This document shows, piece after piece, positions 55,367 to 64,000 of a stretch of 64,000 bases of DNA; position 1 is the first letter of the stretch; each line of letters starts with the position of its first letter. The stretch comes from Sanghuangporus weigelae. Lineage: Eukaryota; Basidiomycota; Agaricomycetes; Hymenochaetales; Hymenochaetaceae. The notes below the pieces were generated by a model. It did not search any database, was not told the origin of the DNA, and saw only the letters and a program-made list of their open reading frames with translations. The stretch spans positions 62,001 to 126,000 of the forward strand of contig CP137326.1 in assembly GCA_033182465.1 (NCBI GenBank). Reading direction: 5' to 3'. The position numbers and the translations under genes were made by a program.

Positions 55367-58300
55367 TTAATCTGTCTCTGCAAAGATCTTCTTTATACTC
55401 TCTATAATTCGTTCCTCTCCCAAAGAGTGAGCGAAGACTAGCCTCGTATGTTTCACCTCTTCATCACATGCGAAACAGCGAGGAGGCAACAGGAACTCGG
55501 ACTGATTGCCTTGCACGTACCGTACTACATCCCTGATAACGTCAGCCTTCGCCTGATTGAATACAGCAGCAAGAAGTTTTTGCGAGCGATGTTCTCGCGT
55601 GGAGTCGGGTTCGCCTCCCTCCCGGAGGTCAGGCCAAATATTGCATGCTATGTGGTGCACAGCGACGAAGCGCACGAAACCATCGAGCGGCCATTTGACG
55701 AGAGCTCGCAAATACCATCCGAGAATCTCCGCATCAATTTCCACCGGATAGAAGTGCTGTTTGATGTCTACCGCAGGGACGTCTTCGATCGGTGTTCGTA
55801 TCGTGCGTAAAGTATGCCCGAAGTCACCCCATAGTAATTTGCGATAGTCCGGAGCGTATGTCATAGACGTTGGAGGTAGAAGGAGGCGAGCAAATGTGGT
55901 ATGTGAGAATGAGATTGCATCATAAAGGGCGACGAAGTCAGTGTAAAACTGGAAGAATGGAGTTCCCTCTCCAAGAAACCCTTTAGCCACTACCTCCAAA
56001 TCCGAGCCACTCGGGCAAGACGTCGACCGAGAACCACGAAGCGTGTAAGGTCGAAGAAGCTCATCCATGAGGCGCCCGACAGATGGATCACGGAACACTT
56101 CCTGATTCGAATCGCCCTGCTGTTGATTATGCTCGAGCATGAACACTTTCATACAGTTCAACACCACATGCGCAAAGCTCGGCGAGAACTTCTGAAAAGA
56201 TCCACTACTAAGGCTTCTCTGTACGTGTTGCATCAAGGACAGTGATGCTTGTACAAGGTCCGTTTCAGATGCATTCCACGAATCTGGAACAGAGTCCGGA
56301 TTCGTAAGTATCGGCGATGTCCCGGACCTCAAAAGATGATCCAATGCGATGCAAGGCCAATCAGGACTAAGCGGGAGTCCGACCACACCTGTTGTAGCTG
56401 AAGTGTGAGGTACACAATTGGCAGGAAGTGTCTGTGTTGTGCTTTTCTGGATTGACTCTGCAGTCGGGATGAGTGGTGACAAGCAAAAACCGTCATCAGG
56501 GCGAATCATATTATTGAAGAACGGCAAGAGGAATTGCAGCTTCCGCGAAAATTCCATCTGAGATCCTTCTACATTGATGACTTCTTCGATTACCCATCTG
56601 ACGGTGTCCTCGTCTCCGGGAAGAAGTGCCTGTAACCCTGAAAGCCCAAATGTCATCCAGTCGTTCTCATTACGTATCAATCGAGCGAGCTTTACGTAGG
56701 AAGCAAGGAGGGTACTAGTCGATCGCATCCGCAGAATTTCGACTCTGGTTGACAGATCATCTCGTGAATTCTCTACGTTCCTTCTGATCGCCGCTACAGC
56801 ATTACTGGATAGCAGTGTCAAGGCCACTGACTCCAAACGAGCGTTTGCATCGAGGATCCACGAGGAGCTTCCCTGCGGAACCGATTCCGACACGCGCTTC
56901 GGAAGGGATGCCACACAAAGCCTTGAAAAACTGGTGAGAGTAAAGCTTAAGTCGGCGATACGCGCAAAACGATCTTTCCGTTGGCCAACTTCAGTTCCCC
57001 GCGAGGAAACTTCCGACAACTCTTCCATGAGTCGACAACTCGTTTCCTCGAGTATTCGCTTCTCATCTCCGCTGTTCCATGACTGCTCCACTGCCTTGTT
57101 GAGCTTGTCGCGCTCAACCTGACCCGCTACAGGACTATTGATTCGGCAACCTTCCAACCATGAAGCCAATGCATCCCACACGGCCGCCCACAGGCGACTA
57201 TTATGTCCTCGTTCACTAGACAGAAGATTTCTCCTGAACTCCAGAATATCCTCACCCCAGGTCCATCCGATGACCTGACTCCAAAGAAGGTCGTGAGGGG
57301 GAGTCGTACGATGCGGGTCACAGGCACAAACCATCCAGACCGATAATAATCGTAGCCAGGATATTTGTGACTCTGGGGACATACCACCGAATGGTCGAAG
57401 AATGTTGGATGAAAGATGGTTGATATGTTCCGCTGCAGTCATCACGACGCCGGAGTACAGTCCATATCTTGCTAGCGTAGCATACAAGTCTAGAGTGCCT
57501 CGCAGTAGGTCATCGATAAGTTCAGGCGGGAAAGGAGAGGAAGATGGTGATGCAGCCATCGTGATAAATCGAAGAAGGGCATCTGCGGGACCTTCAAGTT
57601 CTCGAGCATTACCGCGAGACGAAAGCGCCAATGTCCGTAGGAAGTCAAGGGCAAGAGAGTTGGGAAGTGGAGCATTCGCAGCGGGAGGAATAGGAGTGAG
57701 TAAGAACATACTGACAACGCCCGCAATAAGGCGAGGTGTTTCGCAGATCCCACTGGCTATTTTGACGTGATGTCGTGCAAAGCGGTGAAGGATAGAAAGT
57801 AACTGCACCAACGATTCTATCGGTAAGCTTCGGGACTCCAGCAAATCGGCAATCTGTGGTAATAAAGCGGAAAATGGTAGCGATGAGATCGGATCAGTTG
57901 TCTGTAAAGGCCTTTCAGACTGGTTCTCTTCGTCAATTTGCATCACCCCTGCCCCCAGGGTTCGGAGTTCGACGCCATCCAAGTCTAATACCTCGTCTTC
58001 ATCCCAATAGACGACGCACGTCCATACCAGCTCGACAGCTTGAACACCCACAGTGCCCTTTTCGGTAAGAGCCGCGAGTCCAAGAACTAGCGCCTGGTTT
58101 CGTACGCTATCGCGGTTGTTGAGCTGTGACACTTCGTTCTCCCTGCGAGCAAGTCTACGTATCAGTTTGGAGAGGACACTTAGAATCGTTGATCGTTGTG
58201 CCGGAACGCTGGATCGGGCAAGAAGGAAGAGCTCAGCAATCGTGTACCCTGCTGCCGAAGGTCCACCATGGTGGTGAAGACCGAGATGCGTCGGCAAAGA

Positions 58301-59476
58301 ATGGCGAAGAGATGCAGGAATGATGGCACCGGATAAATCGAACCGTGGTTCAGGATCAGAAGATGCATCCTTTGTTTCAATCCATTCGAGAGCAGGCTCT
58401 TTTGCTGGTGCATTCGGAAAGAAACGTCGACGAATGTCTTCAGGAGTCCCTTCTTCTGCTTCTTCGTTCTGCCGCGGTGGTCTAGAGAACATTTGAGTAT
58501 TGTCGCTTTTCGTGTCTGGCTCAGATGAAGGAGGAAGCAGAAGGCCAATCGGTTTTCGAGGGGAAGATGGCTCCGACTGATAGATATGAACGTCATTCGA
58601 CGTCACATCCGCAAAGCGCAGTTTACGAGCGCTTCGCCCTGGTGATGAGCTTCGTGATGTTGGTTGGGACAGAATACTCCGAGGTGGCGACGCGAGTTCT
58701 AAGAAAGAAGATGAGAAACAGGATAGAACAATGCTAAGTTACATACTGGTCTTATGTTGAAGTAGAGTCGGTCTCGCTTGCGAAATTCTGTGTTCTGAAG
58801 TAGCATCATTACTAGGATGCTGCTCCTCTGCGTCATCTCGTCTTCCTCCTTCGAGCGTGTCTGCTCGGATATGATATAGAGACCAAGCAAAAGTTGCAAG
58901 AAGAAGTAAGCCAAGCATTCTGGAAGATGAAATGCATAGACGTACCAGGTCTCGTCTCGGTTCGTGTGCGTGCCTCTCGTGCTTTGTGAAGGAGTTCAGC
59001 CACGTTTGGACCCAGTTGTTCCAGAATCTCGGTAACGTGGCGTTCACGCTCTTCCTCCGGCATGGCTTCTATTGCCCGATCATTATCTCTACTCATTCGC
59101 ATCTTCCATTGTTCCTCGTTTTCGCCGGAAGAAGATAAAGGCTTTGAAGGACCAGCAGAAACGTCTTCCTTGAATAAGACAACGTATTGCAAAGGAATGC
59201 GATGAAATACTCACCACCAGCTACTAAGTCTCCTTCTCCGTCTCCCGGGCCGCTAAGCAAGCTACCGCTGGCACGGACTAAAGGTACCTCTCTCACTCTC
59301 TTAGCTCCATCTCGTTTTGCCTCCCTTGCGCGTGCAAATGCGTATTTTGAGCGATGTTGAACAACAGGGAACCCAGAAGGGGAGGATGAAGAAACGGTCT
59401 TGGATGAAGATGATGAGCTTGGAGAGCGCTCAACAACCGATCCAACGAGTGACGGTGGTGGTAGTGGTAACGGCAT
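55367..59476 (-). CDS. RBA50: RNA polymerase II-associated protein 1 (RPAP1/Rba50)
   Basis: RPAP1 helps assemble or import RNA polymerase II. The N-terminal exon starts MPLPLPPPSLVGSVVERSPS and contains GFPVVQHRSKYAFARAREAK, the RPAP1 N-domain (GFP..HR.K.AFA). The next exon gives AMPEEERERHVTEILEQLGP and NVAELLHKAREAR, the conserved (M)SEEE...LGP.L..LL element. After two more short exons, the long final exon (about 1080 codons) has EPRFDLSGAIIPASLRHSLP, the RFDLxG signature of the RPAP1 C-domain, followed by a long helical solenoid and a C-terminus LVFAHSLGEERIIESIKKIF. About four introns are present. A shorter 5' exon further upstream cannot be excluded. Confidence 0.85.
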
Positions 59477-59794
59477 AAGAATGAAACTGTATGCATTAAC
59501 ATAACATTATTGAGTTCAGCCAATTCACCACTCACTCGAATTCGTGATGACATAAGTTTAGATGGCGTAAGCGCATCACTGTAACAATTTTAAAAGGCCA
59601 TCAAAAGTCACGTGCACGCGGATCACAGGACCGTTTCGGAAACCTTCGGCCTTCCTCCAGCCAATTGACTCTTGGCTTAGTACCAGCGTGAGTCGTTAGC
59701 ATAGCATAGCGCCCACAGCTCCTTTACCTTCCTACCTCCCACTACCTCCCTTGTATCTCCCTTGTTTACTGCAGACTCATACCAGCGAGTGTCC
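59477..59794. promoter_or_regulatory. Divergent promoter region, RPAP1 and kinase
   Basis: A 318-bp head-to-head gap. It contains a CACGTG palindrome near 59611 (an E-box-type site) and a CT-rich run before the kinase ATG. The function of either element is inferred only. Confidence 0.4.
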
Positions 59795-61281
59795 ATGCAG
59801 ATAGATACATCTTCCAATCTACACGTCGATAGCTCTTTTACTTTGTGTGGCGAACCTGCGCTGAATACTTCATCAAGCAGGCCCCTCTTGTCTCGGATCT
59901 CAACACATTCAGACGAGCAAGACAGTGACCATGCTGGACATGCTCACGCACCCTTCACAAGAATGGGTGTAGTTTCTGAGGCACCTGAGACTCAGGACAA
60001 CGCCTTCATTTCGGACGAGGACATTCTGAAATCTGCATCAGCTCCAGAACATAGCAATGCTTTCCCTTCGGAGCAAAGGAGCAGGCAACGAGCCTTCAGT
60101 GGTGGTCTGTCATCTTCCCCGGCTCAAGCTTTTCTGTCTATGTTTTCTCCCCCATCAGCATCTGCCCTTGCGGCTCGAGAGGAAACGGTCGTTGCAGGAT
60201 ACACATTAGTGCAGACTATTGGAAGAGGTGGATTCTCAACTGTCAAGAAAGGAGTTTCTTCCAAAGGTGATGTTGTAGCGATAAAGAGGGTGAAGAAGGT
60301 GGATCTGGAACGACAAGAGGACCCTGACGAGTGTCGTCGACAGCTCGAAAATGAAATAGATATTTGGCGAACGCTGAAACACGAGCATATACTTCCCCTA
60401 TTCGACGTCGAGCGCACTCTCGATGCGGATTACTTCATCACTTTATACTGCCCTGCAGGATCATTATTCGATATTCTGAAGCGGGATGGCCATCCTGCTC
60501 TACCTCAAGATCTCGCTGGCATGATGTTTCGTCAGGTGGTACGGGGCTTGCGATATCTTCATGACACAGCGAGAATCGTACATGGCGATATCAAGCTCGA
60601 AAATGTGCTTGTTGATGAAGCAGGAATGTGTCGTATATCTGATTTTGGACTGGCAAGACGAATTTTAGACCCGTCGCTACCACAGTCCGAGACGGACTGT
60701 GCCTGTCTTCATGATCAAGTGGTAGATCATTCGATTGATAGGCTACGCAGATTCACGACTATATCTCACGCCTCTTCGAGACATGCTCAGCACGGACGCT
60801 TACAACGATCAACTCGACATCGTAATTCTACGCCACTTGGAAGTGGTCGTGACACACCGCGTTCTGTGTCGCATCCGCAGTTTCCCCCGGGCTCTTTGCC
60901 TTATGCCTCTCCGGAATTGTTTGCACCGCCACCCCCGCAATGTCCACTTCATCCGCGTTTACCGCCGGCAAATCCCGCTCAAGACATGTGGGCTCTTGGA
61001 GTATTGCTCTATGCGCTTCTTACTGGGCTTCTGCCATTCAATGATAGCTTTGAACCAAGATTGCAGATGAAAATCCTGCATGGTAAGTTTCCCGACTTCG
61101 TAAGGTAGATCATTGTATGATTATTCCTGTTTCTCTAGGTGCATATGATCCTCCTCCAGGAATTGGCCATAGCGCTGAGAGCGCATTAAGGGGTTGTCTT
61201 GAGCGTAACGTGTCTGATCGTTGGACGATTGACATGGTCGATGACGTTGCGTGGGGTGTTGGCGGCTTATCGGAGCATTGA
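59795..61281 (+). CDS. Ser/Thr protein kinase with long activation segment
   Basis: An active-looking kinase. The ATG at 59795 (MQIDTSSNLHVDSSFTL) is the first true ATG in frame. A Ser-rich N-terminal region of about 130 residues precedes the kinase domain: YTLVQTIGRGGFSTVKKGV (glycine loop), VVAIKRVKKVD (VAIK Lys), an alpha-C helix with conserved Glu (QLENEIDIWRTLKHEHIL), HDTARIVHGDIKLENVLVDE (HGD version of HRD) and CRISDFGLARRI (DFG). About 80 residues separate DFG from SLPYASPELF, compared with the usual 20-30. QDMWALGVLLYALLTGLLPF closes the C-lobe. One intron near 61083-61139 joins the last exon, which ends WGVGGLSEH. It is CAMK-like in overall pattern; the substrate and pathway are unknown. 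Confidence 0.85.
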
Positions 61282-61453
61282 TTTGTTGGTCCAACACATT
61301 ATGACGCTACAGAGCTTTTCAAATTTAATGCCGGTTTCGGCATATGGAGGGTCTTACACACGGTGCCGCAGGAGACTTCGCGCACAGCTACCATTATGCG
61401 GATAGCTTATCAATCAAAATTCGGTACACGACCCTCTTCTGAAGATATAAAAG

Positions 61454-62935
61454 ATGCCTTGTCATCAAGAACGGGACGCTCTTATATCGAACACAGTCGC
61501 TCCGCTCCACACTCCACACATTCTGCACGATATCCTTGACTTGACAGTCACTCAGCTGCTTTTAGTTGCTGTCGCTTTATATCTGATAAGGCGCGTTTTT
61601 GTCCGCAATCCTGTCTTTGAAAACATTCCTGGACCTCCAAGTGCGCGCTAGTGGAAAGGTGCGTGAAGATGCCGACAATTGTCTGAACCTACCGAAAGCT
61701 TAATGTATGGCCGCAGGATGCTTTCTCGGGTGCACAGTTTTCTACCATGATATTTGGGAGAAATGTGGAAGTGTCATTAAGTTGCCTATGCTTTTCTGCG
61801 TCAGTGACATCTAGTCTCTAGCCACGCGGAAATGTTAATAACATCTGTTCTTCCTTCAGCAAGAGGCACTGTATATTTCGGATCCTCTTGCCCTGCATTA
61901 CATACTTGTCACGGATCAGTACGCTTACGAGGAAACAAGCTTATTCATTGGCACGTGGGCAATCTTTACAATTTGCTATCTGACAGCTCATGAGTTCATC
62001 TATGAAGAACCAGTGCTCTGACTCTTGGTGTGAGCCTTCTGCCCACTCTCGGTACTTTTCTATTTTATACGTACACGGCAATCGAACGAGAGTCTCACCG
62101 TTGTGATGTCATCTAGGAGAGCATCATTGCAGACAGAGGAAAATGTTGATTCCGGTGTTCTCGCTGAAGCATTTGCGAGACCTCCTTCCTATTGTTATCC
62201 CATCGCGTATGGCGTCAGTGTCGGTCGTCTATGGATCGACATAGCTGACAAACTGTCGTCGCAACGTCTTTGCTGAACAAGTAGGGAAAAACACTAAGGA
62301 AATCGATGTCCTAGAGCCGCTCTTGAGTACATTGCACAAACAGGCTTCGGACACAAATTCAACGCTCTTCAGGATGAGACCGCAAGCAAGTGCGGTGAAA
62401 TTGTGGAAAAAGTAGGGTGAGTATTGTGGGTCTGGAACTTCAATCAAGCATTTATCTTGATGCTCAATTATCAGAGTCTGTCAAGCCCAAACGTTGAACA
62501 CGGACTCGGAAGTCATCATCTCCATCATCGGAGCAAATAGGAGCAAGCAAATCTGGGGCGAGGATGCCGAAGAGCGGAAGCCTGAGAGATGGTTAACCCC
62601 GCTGCCGGAAAGCGTTGTGAACTCATCTATGTAAGCTTTCATATTTTTCCGACGCGGGGTTTATAAAAAGAATATCCAGGATGAGGTTCATTGGGAGGGA
62701 GCAGAGCCTGCATGTGAGTAACGTTGGCCTGTCTGTTCAGCTGTCTTGATCTAATTTCCGTGATCGAATATAGAGGATACAAGTTCGCTGAGATGGAAAT
62801 GAGTGGGCCATTTTCTCAAAAGCCACTTATTTTGGATTGCTTACCACATGCAATCTCTGTCCAGAACTCGTCCTGACGATCCTTCTTGAATCATTCGTGT
62901 TTGCACCGAGTCACGATGTTGAGTGGCAGTGAGGC
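61454..62935 (+). pseudogene. Cytochrome P450 pseudogene (CYP5144-like)
   Basis: The start encodes a P450 membrane anchor and proline hinge (LDLTVTQLLLVAVALYLIRR, ENIPGPPSAR). Exon-like pieces then follow in order: DPLALHYILVTDQYAYEET, LGVSLLPTL, GEHHCRQRKMLIPVFSLKHL, AALEYIAQTGFGHKFNALQD, DSEVIISIIGANRSKQIWGE, DAEERKPERWLTPLPESVV, the heme-binding GGSRACIGYKFAEMEM (Cys codon at 62710-62712) and LLESFVFAPSHDVEWQ. The I-helix (AGxxT) and the K-helix ExxR are missing, so roughly the middle third is gone. The heme loop is out of frame with the sequence just before it, and the anchor exon meets an early stop. It is a degraded host gene, not a functional enzyme. Subfamily assignment is from memory of basidiomycete P450s. 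Confidence 0.8.
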
Positions 62936-63500
62936 CTGTCTTGAAGCATTCAGCAGATAAAGCACGTCTGCTGTTGAAGGTCTCGATCTTCATGAGCAAG
63001 GCGTGATAGCACCTTGATTTATCGCCCAATACTATAGCTATGACTCAGTGTATAACTGTCAACGCCATGTACTGCAAAGCATATTATGTAGTTTCTTTTG
63101 GGTTTGAAATGGCTGATACGCGACGATGAGGTGATTGTCGCTGTCTTTGTCCTCTCGTTCAGAGCACGTACTTTATCTTGATGATAAACTACGCTGGTCA
63201 ACAGAGTCGATCACTCTGATAAGACAAGTCCACCTGAAACTGACGGTTGAGTTGGAGGGTAAAGTTCTGGAGTCATTTGGAAGTTTCAAGAATTTTATTT
63301 TACTTTCGAAGAAATTGAAGTCGATGCAGATCACCTGAGTTTGAAATATGTGCCCTGGTATGGATAGATCGGCGCTTGTTGACCCAACACAACTTACTTA
63401 CTTGAACTCGTTACTCTCTCTGGAGTCCTGAAGGTCGTCTCGTTGGTTGTTCTCGTAAAAATCGCATTTTGGTCTTATTCTTCATTGCGCATAACCTGTA
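62936..63500. other. Intergenic, P450 remnant to CCDC25 gene
   Basis: No gene is supported. A short open frame at 63135-63338 has no recognised similarity. This stretch presumably contains the promoter of the downstream gene. Confidence 0.45.
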
Positions 63501-64000
63501 ATGGTCCTTTTCTTCACTTCGACTGGTATTTCGCTTCGAGCTGTTTCTACCTGAGAAAAGTTCTGATGACTCGTATGGACCTGATCATGAAGCGGTTGAC
63601 CCGCCTGTTACGATTTACATGGGGAAGGATAAGTACGAAAGTACGTCTCTTAGCCTCTCCATACCACATAGTTAAAGCTAACTTCCATCGCCACGGACCT
63701 TCATCCGTCCCTCTCTTCATCTTCACATTAAACACGTTAACGTTTCTTCAATCCCATCTCGTTGATGCCGGTATGCAGACGAGGAGCTCATCAAATACGC
63801 CTGGCCCGAAGACGTGTGGTTCCACGTCGACAAGCTCTCCAGCGCACACGTCTACATCCGCCTACCGGAGTCGATCCCTTCGTGGGAGGAGATCCCCGAG
63901 GCGCTCTTGACCGATGCGGCGCAGCTCGTGAAGGCGAATTCCATCGAAGGTGTGTGCTGTTTCGGTTCCTTTCTGAGGTATAATGATCAGCTTGTTGAGA
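63501..64000 (+). CDS. JLP2: CCDC25/Jlp2 family protein, 5' part (runs off window)
   Basis: A conserved eukaryotic protein with an NFACT-R-type domain. Exon 1 (MVLFFTST, 63501-63525) splices to [16 protein letters not shown], then after a second intron to [40 protein letters not shown] and [16 protein letters not shown]. The [15 protein letters not shown]...[16 protein letters not shown] sequence is diagnostic. A third intron begins at about 63951 and the rest lies beyond base 64000. The yeast member is Jlp2 and the human one CCDC25; the precise molecular role in fungi is not established. Confidence 0.9.

Noticed and set aside
63135-63338. 67-codon open frame before the CCDC25 gene
   Set aside because: No family features; it is a short chance frame in the flank of a P450 remnant.
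1-64000. CRISPR arrays, tRNA genes, rRNA and a biosynthetic gene cluster
   Set aside because: No regularly spaced repeats or tRNA box pairs were found by eye. The SDR, P450 remnant and hydrolase are scattered among housekeeping genes and do not form a cluster.

Overview
This window comes from a filamentous fungal nuclear genome, most likely a mushroom-forming basidiomycete (Agaricomycetes). The reasons are genes split by many 50-70 bp GT-AG introns, compact head-to-head gene pairs, several F-box/leucine-rich proteins, a P450 resembling the basidiomycete CYP5144-type enzymes, and single-copy eukaryotic housekeeping genes. No bacterial features, rRNA, tRNA or CRISPR arrays were seen.

Layout. 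0-5 kb: 3' end of ATP17 (F1Fo ATP synthase subunit f, with a 9-nt micro-exon) and a calpain-type protease with a C-terminal ZZ zinc finger. 5-13 kb: an F-box-like protein, the SAM-domain RNA-binding protein VTS1, and a short-chain dehydrogenase. 13-21 kb (minus strand): a secreted GH20 beta-hexosaminidase, an epsin-type ENTH clathrin adaptor (ENT3-like) and a TPR/F-box/LRR protein. 21-28.5 kb: another F-box-like gene, a disordered 617-residue protein, a divergent protein kinase reading DHR instead of DFG, and RNA polymerase III subunit RPC9 (RPC17). 28.9-41 kb is a run of housekeeping genes: an alpha/beta hydrolase, the mitotic-exit TBC protein BUB2, RNase H1, a HIT-family hydrolase (HNT1), CCR4-NOT subunit NOT2 and RAD52. 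41-44 kb: cytosolic glutamyl-tRNA synthetase. 44-55 kb is the most dynamic part. 55-61 kb: RPAP1 (RBA50 homologue) and a Ser/Thr kinase with a very long activation segment. 61-64 kb: a decayed cytochrome P450 and the 5' part of a CCDC25/JLP2 gene.

The 44-55 kb region records a layered history. A block containing the 5' end of the glutamyl-tRNA synthetase gene and its divergent F-box neighbour was duplicated in tandem. The second synthetase fragment decayed, while both F-box copies stayed open. The gap between the second synthetase remnant and the second F-box copy then received a short element with about 60-bp terminal inverted repeats. A Ty1/copia LTR retrotransposon later inserted inside that element. 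Its two 154-bp LTRs are identical by eye, it has a perfect 5-bp target duplication (AGGAC), a primer-binding site matching the anticodon arm of initiator tRNA-Met, and LTR ends that are not the usual TG...CA.

The genes do not form one pathway. I found no convincing new multi-gene system. The best leads are the nested insertion and duplication locus, the non-canonical LTR ends, the DHR kinase and its 50-bp junction with the next gene, and the ATP17 micro-exon. Exon limits are read by eye from splice signals and family conservation. CDS coordinates give the outer limits and include introns.
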